Positions 26,923-36,908 of a stretch of DNA of 64,000 bases are shown piece after piece. The stretch spans positions 182,141 through 246,140 of the forward strand of contig JAFDXJ010000053.1 in NCBI GenBank assembly GCA_018268015.1, given 5' to 3'. Under the pieces are notes generated by a model. That model was not told where the DNA came from. It saw nothing but the letters and a program-made list of their open reading frames with translations, and did not search any database. This DNA is from Bacteroidota bacterium. GTDB lineage: Bacteria; Bacteroidota; Bacteroidia; Chitinophagales; Chitinophagaceae. A program made the position numbers and the translations under genes. Each line of letters starts with the position of its first letter. The stretch's first letter is position 1.

Positions 26923-27741
26923 TTAAATAATAACATGTTGACTTAATACCGGGCTACCAAAAAATGCGGGTGCATGTTCATTAAAATCGGCGGTGGAATC
27001 GGTGGTATAAAATTCATGGGTAGAATTCCTGCTTATTCTTCCTTCCATTTCCGGATGGCGTTTCAGATAGGCAGTCAGGCTTTCAGCCACTATTTCTCCC
27101 TGAGAAACAATTTGGATATCGATAGGAGTATATTCTGTGATTTTCTTTAAAAGAACCGGGTAATGAGTACAGGCGAGTAAAATAGTATCTATTCCGGGGT
27201 CTTGTTGAAGGAGATCATGAATGTATTTTTTGATAAAAAAATCAGTTCCATGATTATCCAGTTCATTATTTTCAATTAAAGGAACTAATAAAGGGCATGC
27301 TTGTTGGAAAATTTCAATAGAGGGAAAAAGTTTTTTTATTTCCAGGATATACGATTCAGACTGAACCGTACCTCTTGTGGCAAGGATCCCTATTTTCCGG
27401 TTATGTGTAAATTGATCCATTACTTCGGCTGTTGGTCTGATAACACCTAAAACCCTGTTTGTAGGAAAATCGACGGGTAAATTTTGTTGCTGTATTGTTC
27501 TTAAAGCCTTTGCAGATGCTGTATTACAAGCCAGGATAACCAAGGGGCAACCTTTTTGAAACAACCATTTAACAGCCTCCCATGTATAATGATAAACCGT
27601 TTCAAAAGACCTGTTACCATACGGGGTGCGAGCATTGTCGCCGATATAAATGTAATCGTAGTCGGGTAAGTATTGGACAATACTTTTCATAACGGTTAAT
27701 CCGCCATAACCTGAATCAAATATGCCAATAGGACCTTTCAT
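26923..27741 (-). CDS. murI: Glutamate racemase
   Basis: A 272-residue enzyme that converts L- to D-glutamate for peptidoglycan. The two catalytic cysteines are C72 (ACNTASAKAL) and C191 (ACTHYPVL). D9-S10 in FDSGYGG and YGNRS are further family residues. Length is normal. It lies downstream of two ompH-like genes but is separated from them by a strong terminator, so it may have its own promoter in the 64-base gap or depend on read-through. Confidence 0.97.
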   Translation of the reverse strand: MKGPIGIFDSGYGGLTVMKSIVQYLPDYDYIYIGDNARTPYGNRSFETVYHYTWEAVKWLFQKGCPLVILACNTASAKALRTIQQQNLPVDFPTNRVLGVIRPTAEVMDQFTHNRKIGILATRGTVQSESYILEIKKLFPSIEIFQQACPLLVPLIENNELDNHGTDFFIKKYIHDLLQQDPGIDTILLACTHYPVLLKKITEYTPIDIQIVSQGEIVAESLTAYLKRHPEMEGRISRNSTHEFYTTDSTADFNEHAPAFFGSPVLSQHVII

Positions 27742-27754
27742 CTTTTAAACAAAA

Positions 27755-27785
27755 TTAAAAAACCACGTTTATAAAAACGTGGTTT
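27755..27785 (-). terminator. Terminator between the ompH pair and murI
   Basis: Minus-strand AAACCACGTTT (27785-27775) pairs with AAACGTGGTTT (27770-27760) over 11 bp with a 4-base loop, followed by a T-rich tail. It closes the uppS-bamA-ompH-ompH unit. Confidence 0.85.
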
Positions 27786-27805
27786 AAAAATGAATTTACA
27801 TGGAT

Positions 27806-28399
27806 TTATTTTTTCGGCGTGGTAACGGGTGGTTTTGCCTGGGCATCCGGATCATCACCTAATACCAGCAATTGTTGTGGTAATTCCGTGAGTTTTAATT
27901 CTTTTGCTACCGATATAAAGAGATTGTCAATGGGGAATCCTGCTTCGTATGTTTGTGGCTTGAGAATCAATGCATATTTTTTCCTGGCAAGAACTGCTTT
28001 ATATGCATTCACTACTTGCTCATACATAGATTGAGAAAGGACCCCTCTTTTATTATCCGATTTATTTTGAGCAATTTGTTGCCAATAAATCAGGTTCATG
28101 GCCATTTGTTGTAATTGATTTTTTGTATAATCCAGAATAGCTTTGGATTTATTGGCTGCTGAGTCTGCTTTATAAGTACTGTCGAGCCTTTTATACTCAT
28201 TTTGATATACAGCGTATTCATCGGCAAGAGAATCACGTTCATAAATTTGAACAAGGCTATCAACAGCCCTGTAACCCGGCATGGCCTGTACCATGATATC
28301 GATATCAAAAACGGCAATTTTCAAAGGAGTTTGATTTTGAGCATGAAGACCAAAAACCATCATTCCTAAAAATGAGATGGATAAGAGAAACTTTTTCAT
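27806..28399 (-). CDS. OmpH/Skp family periplasmic chaperone, second copy
   Basis: A 197-residue exported protein. The signal peptide covers about 1-20 and ends LHAQ. The mature part is a small beta segment (LKIAVFDIDIMVQAMPGYRAVD) followed by a long helical coiled-coil (about 45-130), the layout of Skp/OmpH chaperones that hold outer membrane proteins in the periplasm. A Pro- and Thr-rich tail ends the protein. It lies 29 bases after its paralogue, which is itself directly after bamA. The pair may handle different clients. Confidence 0.9.
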   Translation of the reverse strand: MKKFLLSISFLGMMVFGLHAQNQTPLKIAVFDIDIMVQAMPGYRAVDSLVQIYERDSLADEYAVYQNEYKRLDSTYKADSAANKSKAILDYTKNQLQQMAMNLIYWQQIAQNKSDNKRGVLSQSMYEQVVNAYKAVLARKKYALILKPQTYEAGFPIDNLFISVAKELKLTELPQQLLVLGDDPDAQAKPPVTTPKK

Positions 28400-28428
28400 T
28401 TGATTTTTAATTTGTGATATGTAAATTT

Positions 28429-28950
28429 TTAATTTTTAATTCCTAATTCCCGAAGAATGTCATCACTTCGGTCCAATTTTGGGTCGGCAAATATAACAGT
28501 AATTCCTTCACTTTTATCGAGGATAAAATCATAGCCTCTGGCTACGGCGAGCCTTTGAACGGCATTGTATAATTTATCCTGCAAAGGTTTAACCAGTTTT
28601 TCCCTTTCTTTAAAAAGATCACCCTGGTAGCCGAAACGTTTTTTTTGTAAGTCTCGTACCTCTTTTTCTTTATTGAATAATTCGTCTTCTCTCTTTTTCT
28701 TTAAATCATCGGTGAGCATATATTGTTCCGCATCGTAATCTTTATACATTTTGTCCAGGTCAGCCTGCATATTATCAATTTCTTTTTGCCATTGGTCACT
28801 TGCCAATTGCAGTTTTTTATCTGCATCCTGGTATTCAGGCATTTTATTTAAAATATACTTTGTGTCAATTACCGCATAGCGCTGCGCCTGAATAGAAACT
28901 GTGGATATTAAAGTAGCCAGCAAAAGCAACAACGATATTTTTTTTAACAT
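28429..28950 (-). CDS. OmpH/Skp family periplasmic chaperone, first copy
   Basis: A 173-residue exported protein when started at ATG 28950 (MLKKISLLLLLATLISTVSIQAQ). The longer frame to 29001 would overlap bamA and lacks a proper signal. The signal ends IQAQ. The mature part has RYAVIDTKYILNKMPEYQDAD and a long coiled-coil with many Lys, Asp and Gln. It is the classical Skp-like partner of BamA in this phylum and probably carries outer membrane beta-barrels across the periplasm. It is 37 bases downstream of bamA. Confidence 0.93.
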   Translation of the reverse strand: MLKKISLLLLLATLISTVSIQAQRYAVIDTKYILNKMPEYQDADKKLQLASDQWQKEIDNMQADLDKMYKDYDAEQYMLTDDLKKKREDELFNKEKEVRDLQKKRFGYQGDLFKEREKLVKPLQDKLYNAVQRLAVARGYDFILDKSEGITVIFADPKLDRSDDILRELGIKN

Positions 28951-28987
28951 GATCTTATTTTTTATCAATAGCTGCAAAAATAATGAA

Positions 28988-31735
28988 TTAGTCAGGTTCA
29001 AAACCTAACATAAATGTAAATCGGGAAACGTCTTTCAGGGTGGTATTGGGCCCATACCTGTCCAGGCCTATACCATAATCAAACCCAAGCAAACCAAACA
29101 TCGGCAGGAAGAAGCGTAATCCTACACCAACTGAACGGCGCAATTGAAAAGGATTATAATCTTTAAAAGAATACCATCCATTTGCAGCTTCAAAAAAGGT
29201 TAAACCATAAATAGTGCTGGTTGCACTGGTACTAAATGGATAACGTAATTCGAGAGTATATTTATTAAATAAGGTAAAATACTGTGATGCCCCTTGCTGA
29301 TCAGGATTTATCCGTGGATCTGAATTTTCATAAACGGGATATCCTCTTTGAGAAATAATATCATAACCTAATAAGGCATAACTATTACTTAATCCTGCAT
29401 CACCAACCTGGAATCGCTCAAATGGAGATACGGGTACATTTTTATTATAACGATCAATATATCCAAATTTTGCAGCAAAACGTAATACGGCTTGTTTGTC
29501 TTTATCGGGGCCGGTAGCTCTTCCAATGGGTATATACCAGTCACCGGTAAAACGCCATTTATAATATTCTACCCATTTGTAGGGTTCTGATGAGTTTTCC
29601 AGACCTCTGTCAATTAATGAATAAGGTGGCGTGAGTGCCAGGCTTAATGAGAAATTCGATCCTGAACGAGGGTATATCTGTTGATCCAGTGAATACCTGT
29701 TAAGGGTAAATTTCACATTCATATTATTGGAAAAACCATTATTAAAACCCGGTAAGCTGGTTGGGCTTATCAAATAATTCCTTAATTGATACCTGGCAAA
29801 ACTGAATTGATATCCTATAGAGAAATAATCATCCGGCCATTTCAATTGTTTCTGTAAACCCACAGAAAAACCGGTTGTTTTGAAAAAGGATGTATCTGCT
29901 GCAGTCTTATCATACTGACCTGTATAAGGATTGTATGCATTTGCAAACTTGGTATTGAAAAAGCTTACGGAAAACGCATTTCTTTTTTTGCCTCCTAACC
30001 AGGGTTCTGTGAAAGAAATATTATAAGACCTGTATGCCCGGCCATTACTTTGTACACGTAAACTGAGTTTTTGTCCATCACCAACCGGTAATGGATCCCA
30101 GGCTTTTTTATTCCATATATTCCTGATTGAGAAGTTATTAAAGGTGACACCTACCGTTCCGGTAAGACCGATTCCTCCGCCAAATCCGGCACTTAATTCA
30201 AGCTGGTCACTGGATTTTTCCACTACACTCCATGTAACATCTACGGTGCCATTATCAATATCAGGGACGATATTTGGTATAATTTTTTCCTGGTCAAAAA
30301 ATCCCAAATTAGCGAGTTCTCTTTGCGAACGTACGACATCCGTTCGGCTGAATTTTTCTCCGGGCAGTGTACGAAGTTCCCTTCTGATGACGTGTTCTTT
30401 GGTACGGTCATTCCCCGTAATCAATATATTTTTAAAAGTAGCCTGGGGGCCTTCTTTAATTCTTATTTCGAAATCTATTGTATCATTATAAACAGCGGTT
30501 TCTACCGGATCTACTGAAAAGAATAAATAACCATCATCCATATACAAGCCACTGATGTCACCACCTTCAGGAGCTAATGTTTTACCCAGTTTTTTATTTA
30601 ATAAATCCGCATTATAGATATCTCCTTTATGAATATTCAAAATAGTAGCCAATAAGGAATCAGGGTATTTTGTAGCTCCACGCCAGGTAATATTGCCAAA
30701 ATAATATTTATGCCCTTCATCCAATTTGATATCAATATTCATATTCCCTTTGGAATTATAATACTGTGTGTCTTTAAGGATGCTTGCATCCCGATAACCC
30801 AATGAATTATAATAATTGATAATGCTGTTTTTGTCTTCGTCGTATTTAGTGGCATTGAATTTAGCATTGGCAAAAAACTTCAACCTGATATAAGGATCCA
30901 ATACCTGCCTGGTTTTTGAATAAGTGAGGTAACCTTTATCTTTCAGGTACTGGCTGAATGTATATCTCTTGGGATCAGCCAGACCACCGGCATCATTTGT
31001 CGGGAATAAAGTAAGGCGGGACATTTCCTTCGTGCCTTTCATTTGTTTTTTCAAATCATGTTCATTCACCGTATTATCCACGAAATTGATTTGATTGATC
31101 TTCACTTTAATTCCCTTATTAATATTGAAGTAAAGTATTTCAGCATTGGCCGAGGATGTGTCTTTCACTTCGGAAATCTTCGTAGTAACTGTTCTGAATC
31201 CTTTATCAAAATAATATTTTTGAATACCATACAGTGCGGTACGTTTCATGCTTTCAGTAATTACCCGGCCAATAACCAGGCCTGATTTTGCACGCAAATC
31301 ATCTGCATCGCTTTTATTCACTCCGTTAAAAAAGAACTTTGATAAGCGTGGCCTTTCCGTTACGGCAATCTCCAGATAAATATTATCGCCATCCAGTTTG
31401 GTTATATAAATAACTATGTCACTAAAATAATTTTGTGACCATAATTTGGTAATGGCTCTTGAAAATGCATCCGTCCCCGGTATGGTTATTTCCTCTCCTA
31501 CACTTAGACCGGAAACAGAAATAAGCAAAGCCTGATCAAAAAATTTATTCCCTGTAACAGTAATATCAGCCACTTTATATTTATGTGGAGTGGGCTGGTT
31601 AAAAATATTTAATAAAGTTGGGTCAAGTGATGTAACGGGAACGGTATCCTTTAGAGTGTTTGTGAATTGAGCAAATACCGGGCTAATCGCCAAAAGACAT
31701 ATACTCAAGATAATCCCCCTGAAATGAACTGGCAT
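28988..31735 (-). CDS. bamA: Outer membrane protein assembly factor BamA
   Basis: An Omp85 protein of about 915 residues. The start at 31735 (MPVHFRGIILSICLLAISPVFAQ) gives a clean signal peptide; a start at 31777 is possible. Several POTRA domains occupy about 50-470, with VADITVTGNKFFDQ, KINQINFVDN and FKNILITGNDRTKE at successive starts. The C-terminal half is a 16-stranded barrel; the lid motif is QRGYPVY. The C-terminus is GFEPD rather than an aromatic residue. It folds beta-barrels into the outer membrane. It is followed by two ompH-like genes and preceded by uppS (153 bases). Confidence 0.96.
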   Translation of the reverse strand: MPVHFRGIILSICLLAISPVFAQFTNTLKDTVPVTSLDPTLLNIFNQPTPHKYKVADITVTGNKFFDQALLISVSGLSVGEEITIPGTDAFSRAITKLWSQNYFSDIVIYITKLDGDNIYLEIAVTERPRLSKFFFNGVNKSDADDLRAKSGLVIGRVITESMKRTALYGIQKYYFDKGFRTVTTKISEVKDTSSANAEILYFNINKGIKVKINQINFVDNTVNEHDLKKQMKGTKEMSRLTLFPTNDAGGLADPKRYTFSQYLKDKGYLTYSKTRQVLDPYIRLKFFANAKFNATKYDEDKNSIINYYNSLGYRDASILKDTQYYNSKGNMNIDIKLDEGHKYYFGNITWRGATKYPDSLLATILNIHKGDIYNADLLNKKLGKTLAPEGGDISGLYMDDGYLFFSVDPVETAVYNDTIDFEIRIKEGPQATFKNILITGNDRTKEHVIRRELRTLPGEKFSRTDVVRSQRELANLGFFDQEKIIPNIVPDIDNGTVDVTWSVVEKSSDQLELSAGFGGGIGLTGTVGVTFNNFSIRNIWNKKAWDPLPVGDGQKLSLRVQSNGRAYRSYNISFTEPWLGGKKRNAFSVSFFNTKFANAYNPYTGQYDKTAADTSFFKTTGFSVGLQKQLKWPDDYFSIGYQFSFARYQLRNYLISPTSLPGFNNGFSNNMNVKFTLNRYSLDQQIYPRSGSNFSLSLALTPPYSLIDRGLENSSEPYKWVEYYKWRFTGDWYIPIGRATGPDKDKQAVLRFAAKFGYIDRYNKNVPVSPFERFQVGDAGLSNSYALLGYDIISQRGYPVYENSDPRINPDQQGASQYFTLFNKYTLELRYPFSTSATSTIYGLTFFEAANGWYSFKDYNPFQLRRSVGVGLRFFLPMFGLLGFDYGIGLDRYGPNTTLKDVSRFTFMLGFEPD

Positions 31736-31888
31736 TAAATATTTATTTGTAGTAATCCTGAATTGTTTTTTTTGCACTTTAGGCAGTTATTTTTCTCCAC
31801 TCCCTGAGGGATAGGGCGGCAAATTAAAGGGAATATTCAGAATTGTTTCAAAACTGTTTGTTAAATCAGAATTGTTTGTAAATGAAGG

Positions 31889-32650
31889 TTATAAAGAAGC
31901 GTGCTCTGATTGAAGTTGTTCACTTATTTTACCAAATCTCCGCTCTCTCTGCTGATAGTCAAAAATGGCTTTCCGAAGGTCTTCTTTTCTGAAATCGGGC
32001 CAGCGTGTGGGTGTAAAATACAATTCTGCATAAGCCAGCTGGTAAAGCATAAAATTGCTGATCCGATACTCACCACTGGTACGAATCATTAGTTCCGGAT
32101 CCGGAAAATCTTTAGTGCTCAGGTATTTCTGTAAGGTATGATCTTTTATATTTTCAGGCAGGATTTTGCCTTCTATGGCATCTAAGGCAATTTTTTTAAT
32201 GGCTTCTTTAATTTCCCAACGGCTGCTATAGCTCAAAGCCATCACCAGGTTGAGACCTGTATTTCCGGAAGTTTCCTTTAATGCGTCTTCTAATTCTTTA
32301 AATGCATTTTCAGGCAGCATTTTTGTATCGCCAATAACATGTAAACGGATATTATTTTTATTTAAAACAGGTACTTCGGATTTTATAGTTTGTACTAATA
32401 ATTCCATTAATCCGGAAACTTCATCTTCAGGCCGATCCCAGTTTTCCGTACTAAATGCATAAAGTGTTAAGTATTGAATACCCAGTTCTGCTGCTCCTTC
32501 CACCACATTACGAACCGATTCTACGCCATGATAATGACCAAATAAGCGATCATGGCCTTTCTCAGTGGCCCACCTGCCATTACCGTCCATAATGATTGCA
32601 ATATGTTTTGGTAAGCGGGTAAGATCAATTTCATTGACTTGATTCGGCAT
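31889..32650 (-). CDS. uppS: Isoprenyl transferase (undecaprenyl diphosphate synthase)
   Basis: A 253-residue cis-prenyltransferase that makes undecaprenyl diphosphate, the lipid carrier for peptidoglycan and O-antigen. The motif IAIIMDGNGRWA has catalytic D22. LTLYAFSTENWDRP and ELMIRTSGEYRISNFMLYQ are the other conserved regions; the usual Arg-Leu-Ser-Asn-Phe appears as RISNF. It is the first envelope gene before bamA, an order common in many bacteria. A TAACTTTA on the minus strand about 20 bases upstream of the start might be a -7 element. Confidence 0.97.
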   Translation of the reverse strand: MPNQVNEIDLTRLPKHIAIIMDGNGRWATEKGHDRLFGHYHGVESVRNVVEGAAELGIQYLTLYAFSTENWDRPEDEVSGLMELLVQTIKSEVPVLNKNNIRLHVIGDTKMLPENAFKELEDALKETSGNTGLNLVMALSYSSRWEIKEAIKKIALDAIEGKILPENIKDHTLQKYLSTKDFPDPELMIRTSGEYRISNFMLYQLAYAELYFTPTRWPDFRKEDLRKAIFDYQQRERRFGKISEQLQSEHASL

Positions 32651-32767
32651 AAAAATGCTATTGAAAAAAGTAAAGTTAGTAAAATTGATTTTTAAAGGAA
32701 AGGTAAAATTCTCACCAAAGGTAAATTCTATCTTTCCGAGTTTTTAAGAACTATTTGCCGGAAAAAT

Positions 32768-33628
32768 CTATTTAGTATTTGCTGTAGGACATTTATAGGA
32801 GGTAAGATTAAATGAAACGCCCACTTGTAATAAGGCATATGCATCCTTTTGCTGGCTGTTTCCTCTTTGTCTTCCTTTAATACCTATTGGTGGGTTAATG
32901 GTTACATAACTCCGGTCTTGCAGTAAATAGGCCGGTGATGGCTGGCCATTTGGCAAAGGGGGGAAATTTTCCGCACCGGCATAAGTTGTACTTACATCAT
33001 CCAAATAATCCGTATTCGTAAACCGGTAACCGGCTTCTACATATAAATTGATACTTTCTCTCACAGCAATTTTAAAACCTACTGTTAGTGGTACACATAA
33101 TGCGGTAGAACTGTATGGTTTGCGGTCGGGATATGCCGGGCTTCCCTGCCCTTCAGTCCCTAAGGGGCGCAAAAAATATTTTTGCCCATCCAGGAAGGCA
33201 TAAGGGTCATAGGAAAAAACGCCTACACCCAATGAAACATAAGGGGTATAATTATATCCATCCACACCGGGCAGGTATTTGAAAAAATTGAAATATCCAC
33301 TTAATGAAAACTCCCAAATATTACTGTTGAAGCTTAAATTTCGAATACGCTGGTCATAGTTTTTACTATATTGATCAGAATAGCCCAAAAGAGAATAATT
33401 TACATTGGCTTTCAGGCCGATATAATCATTAAAGTTTTTGATAAAAAATATACCTGCAGAAATTTTTGGCCTGTTTAAAGCTGCGCTGGGATTTAAATCC
33501 CCAAAATAATGCCCTACACCTACACCTAAACCTATTTCGCCCAAACGTTTATAGCTGTTATAAAGTTGTGCATTTGCAGTAAGAGAAATAGCTGTAATCA
33601 AAAGTATAATCCATATTTTCCTAAGCAT
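32768..33628 (-). CDS. DUF6089 family outer membrane beta-barrel protein
   Basis: A 286-residue exported protein. The signal peptide ends SLTANAQ. The mature part is rich in alternating hydrophobic and aromatic residues, typical of an 8-stranded barrel, with LGEIGLGVGVGHYFGDLNP near the start and ALLQVGVSFNLTSYKCPTA at the end. This family (DUF6089) lies next to uppS, nadK and bamA in many Bacteroidota. The function is unknown; an outer membrane location is inferred from the barrel pattern and the neighbours. Confidence 0.85.
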   Translation of the reverse strand: MLRKIWIILLITAISLTANAQLYNSYKRLGEIGLGVGVGHYFGDLNPSAALNRPKISAGIFFIKNFNDYIGLKANVNYSLLGYSDQYSKNYDQRIRNLSFNSNIWEFSLSGYFNFFKYLPGVDGYNYTPYVSLGVGVFSYDPYAFLDGQKYFLRPLGTEGQGSPAYPDRKPYSSTALCVPLTVGFKIAVRESINLYVEAGYRFTNTDYLDDVSTTYAGAENFPPLPNGQPSPAYLLQDRSYVTINPPIGIKGRQRGNSQQKDAYALLQVGVSFNLTSYKCPTANTK

Positions 33629-33750
33629 AGCGCTGATTTAAAAGATGTTAGTAATAACGAAAATAACATGGAAATGTTATACGACAAGTAGAGAAATTGG
33701 TATTTAAAGGGATTTTTTTAAAGTGAATGAACCATATCCCGGAATAGAAT

Positions 33751-34620
33751 TTAGTTTCTTTTATCCAAACCCCAGGAAAGTTTGGTACGTAAAGTATTCA
33801 AAAAGCTATTTTCACTTAACCTGATCAGGCTGACGGTGAAGGATTCTTTTTTAATGGCGATTTGGATATTTTTATCTACAATCTCTCGTCTTGCATCGAG
33901 GGAGCATATAAACTGATCAATACGTCCTTCAATTTCAAAAGAAATAATATGGTTGTCCGGCACTACTATGGGTCGTATATTTAAATTATGTGGCGCGATT
34001 GGCGTAATAACAAAACTGCTGGAATCCGGAAAGATGACAGGGCCGTTACAACTCATATTATACCCAGTAGAGCCGGTAGGTGTAGATACTATTACCCCAT
34101 CACTCCAGTATGTATTGAGGAATTCACCATTTAGATAAGTGTGAATCTTTATCATGGGAGATAAGTCTCTCTTATGAAGTGCAAATTCATTGAGTGCAAA
34201 AGGCATTTTACCAAATAGTGGAACGTTGGCTTCTACATGGAGAAGGCTGCGCTTATCTACCAGGTAGGTACCATTTACCAAAGCATCCACTGCTGATGAC
34301 AAGTCATTTTTGCCAATACCCGCTAAAAATCCCAAACGCCCAAAATTGATGCCCAGAATGGGAATATTTTTGTTGTTTACTAAAGTAACGGCATCCAGCA
34401 TCGTACCATCGCCGCCCAGGCTAATAAGAAAATCAATGGAAGAATCCAGCTCTCTATTGTTTTGAACAAAAGAGATATTTTGCTCATTTAAATATTCGTT
34501 TATGGGCAATTGATGTAGTAATACAATTTCAATTTTTTGCTTGTTTAATGCTTCCATCAGGCCGGGGAGCTGTAGCGCCATTTCTTCATCTGTGCCACGA
34601 CTGTATATTGCAACCTTCAT
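33751..34620 (-). CDS. nadK: NAD kinase
   Basis: A 289-residue kinase that makes NADP from NAD. The GGDG motif is at 69-72, with D71 as the catalytic base. INFGRLGFLAG and DGVIVSTPTGSTGYNMSCNGP follow, all typical of NadK. Length is normal. It sits between an Omp85 gene (50 bases upstream) and the DUF6089 gene (122 bases downstream) on the minus strand. Confidence 0.97.
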   Translation of the reverse strand: MKVAIYSRGTDEEMALQLPGLMEALNKQKIEIVLLHQLPINEYLNEQNISFVQNNRELDSSIDFLISLGGDGTMLDAVTLVNNKNIPILGINFGRLGFLAGIGKNDLSSAVDALVNGTYLVDKRSLLHVEANVPLFGKMPFALNEFALHKRDLSPMIKIHTYLNGEFLNTYWSDGVIVSTPTGSTGYNMSCNGPVIFPDSSSFVITPIAPHNLNIRPIVVPDNHIISFEIEGRIDQFICSLDARREIVDKNIQIAIKKESFTVSLIRLSENSFLNTLRTKLSWGLDKRN

Positions 34621-34670
34621 TTTTCAAAGTTAATGAACTGCTTTGTAATGCCTTCAAGTAAATAGTATGA

Positions 34671-36110
34671 TTAAAAATCTGTTCGTACATGCAGGAAAAT
34701 ACCATTTTCGCCGAATTGATTAAAGCTATAGTCTAATTTGAACACAAGGTCATAGCTTGTAGTAACAAAATCTACTCCTATTCCCCAGGTATAAAGCATC
34801 TTATTATTAAGCAGGCTATTTGTAATATTTTTACCATAAGCATAACCCAAATCATTGAACCCTTTTACCATTATTTTAAAGGGAATGGAAATTTGTCTTT
34901 TTAAATTGGGAGGTGTCCGAATAGTCGCTGCGAAAACTTGCTTTCGCAAAGTGGTCCTTCCTGTGATACCTGCTACACCGTCAATCACATAGTATTCCAG
35001 ACCTCGTAGAAAAATATCTCCATAACCAAAAACCTGCTGGTTAAAATAGGGTTGGTCAAAAGGTAATTTTAATAATCCTGCTAATTGCCATTGAACTTGT
35101 ACCGTGGGTGTCAAAGGCTTTACCAACATAGAATGAAATGAAAACTGGGTAAGATTCATTTTTTGGTTAATTCCTCTATGTAATAAAGTAAAATCGGCAT
35201 TATAACCGCTATTTGGGTAAGGATAATAGTCCGTATTATTATACACTAAGGTATAAGACAACTCCGGGTAGGTAATTTTTGTAGCACCTTCGGGAAAATA
35301 ATTGGGGTTTAATTTCAAAACGGTATCGCTCACAGAGTTTTGATTCAAGGATAATCTTACGAGATGTCTGGTTTTGATAGCCGGCCTGTATAAATAGGCT
35401 ACCTCTGCTTTGATATCTTGTAATACAAAGCTTTCCTGTTTATAAAATTGTTGTTTATTGGCAAGTGTATTATAATTGATTTCTCTTTGCCTTGCAATGT
35501 CAAATGCAAGGCTAAACCCGGAAGTAAGGGCCTTATTGGCATAAGGTTGTTCATATTTAAAATATAATTCCCGGCTATATCCGCCAATAAGATAAATATT
35601 CAGTTTATCATTTCTTCCAGTAAAATTATACTGAGAAAATTTTATTCCATAATTCACTCTGTTTAAACTGGCTTTTTGCTCAACCCACCATTGATTGAAA
35701 TTACGATCCACCAATTTGAAATAAGGCAGTGGGAATAGATACCAGCGCTCTTTGACATCCACACCAATAAAAATCAACTCACCTAATTGAGTATGAATAT
35801 ATACATCAACACTATTGAATAGCGTGGAATTCATGAGTTGCTGCTGTGCCAGCGCCATTTTTTTCCTTAAATCACCCATGAGAATATATTCTCCCTGTTT
35901 AAAAGGGATATCTCTTTCAATGATATAGGGCCGGGTTTTTTTATCACCATGTATGGCTATATCTGCAATCATGACTAAGGCCGTATCAGGTGTTTCCGGG
36001 AGGCTGTCCTGTTTCTGCAATGAGGTGATTAATGAATCTGCCTGGCTAAAAGATAAAAATCCTTTTGCCAAAAAAATCAGCAGCCAATATGCACGAAACA
36101 AATATTTCAT
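34671..36110 (-). CDS. Second Omp85-family outer membrane protein (short BamA/TamA-like)
   Basis: A 479-residue outer membrane protein. The signal peptide ends SFSQ. One POTRA-like domain lies at about 45-125 (VMIADIAIHGDKKTRPYIIERDI, ILMGDLRKKMALAQQQL). The rest is a beta-barrel of the surface-antigen (D15) type ending LDYSFNQFGENGIFLHVRTDF, with a terminal aromatic residue. It is far shorter than the BamA at 28988 and has only one clear POTRA. It may insert or export a specific substrate. It lies between the CBS protein gene and nadK. Confidence 0.85.
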   Translation of the reverse strand: MKYLFRAYWLLIFLAKGFLSFSQADSLITSLQKQDSLPETPDTALVMIADIAIHGDKKTRPYIIERDIPFKQGEYILMGDLRKKMALAQQQLMNSTLFNSVDVYIHTQLGELIFIGVDVKERWYLFPLPYFKLVDRNFNQWWVEQKASLNRVNYGIKFSQYNFTGRNDKLNIYLIGGYSRELYFKYEQPYANKALTSGFSLAFDIARQREINYNTLANKQQFYKQESFVLQDIKAEVAYLYRPAIKTRHLVRLSLNQNSVSDTVLKLNPNYFPEGATKITYPELSYTLVYNNTDYYPYPNSGYNADFTLLHRGINQKMNLTQFSFHSMLVKPLTPTVQVQWQLAGLLKLPFDQPYFNQQVFGYGDIFLRGLEYYVIDGVAGITGRTTLRKQVFAATIRTPPNLKRQISIPFKIMVKGFNDLGYAYGKNITNSLLNNKMLYTWGIGVDFVTTSYDLVFKLDYSFNQFGENGIFLHVRTDF

Positions 36111-36226
36111 TCAAGAATTATACAATAATAAACGATGATAAAGAGGGGGGCAAAAGTACTTATTTAGCAGTGAATGCAGATGGTGTCTTGTTTATTTAAC
36201 GAATAAAAAAATTGAAAAAAATAGAA

Positions 36227-36895
36227 TTAAATATTTAAATAGGCCATCAGGCTGTCAAAATTTTCTTTCAGGTCATTTTCGTAATATTCGCCACCAAAAT
36301 AATAAAGCACATGATAATCATAACGCTGTAATGTGGCCATGATAACTGAAATATCTTTCCGGTTCAGTTTAATCGTAACGATCAACTTGTTTAATTCGGT
36401 ATCAATACTGGTATTCATTTGAGTGATAAAGGCATTATTCATCTCAATAAGCCTGGATAATTCACCCAGAGAAAATTGATTTTTTTCTATTTGAATCACA
36501 ATGATTGCGCCGGGTATTTCCACTCCTAAAAATTCATAGATACTTTTCAGCAAGTTTTCAATTTTGATCACACCAAGTAAAATGGAAGATGGATCTTTAA
36601 CAGGAATGACAGACAGGTCAAATTCATGGAAGAGTTTTAAAGCAGCAGTAAAATGCGCCTCCGGGGAAATAGATATAGGAACAAATTCATCTTCAATGGT
36701 TTTAATAAGAGACTGACTATCTAAATCCAGTAAATCATTTTTTCTCACAAGACCCAGACAGGTTTGTTCATCAGAAACAGGGATGTCCCGGATTTCGTAT
36801 TCTTCCATAAGTTGGAGTGCAAAGGCTGCTTTATCTCCCGGGTGTACTGATGGAAACCCTTTTATATAAAGATTTTCAATGGTTATGTTTTTCAT
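36227..36895 (-). CDS. CBS-domain protein
   Basis: A 222-residue cytoplasmic protein. The first 120 residues are a CBS pair, with YEIRDIPVSDEQTCLGLVRKNDLL and FDLSVIPVKDPSSILLGVIKIENLL as the two cores. The C-terminal 90 residues (AIIVIQIEKNQFSLGELSRLIE onward) look like an ACT-type domain. CBS pairs bind adenosine nucleotides and act as energy or signal sensors. The gene starts 13 bases after the alpha/beta hydrolase stop. No enzyme domain is attached, so it probably regulates a partner. Confidence 0.88.
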   Translation of the reverse strand: MKNITIENLYIKGFPSVHPGDKAAFALQLMEEYEIRDIPVSDEQTCLGLVRKNDLLDLDSQSLIKTIEDEFVPISISPEAHFTAALKLFHEFDLSVIPVKDPSSILLGVIKIENLLKSIYEFLGVEIPGAIIVIQIEKNQFSLGELSRLIEMNNAFITQMNTSIDTELNKLIVTIKLNRKDISVIMATLQRYDYHVLYYFGGEYYENDLKENFDSLMAYLNI

Positions 36896-36908
36896 TTTTA
36901 CAAACAGT

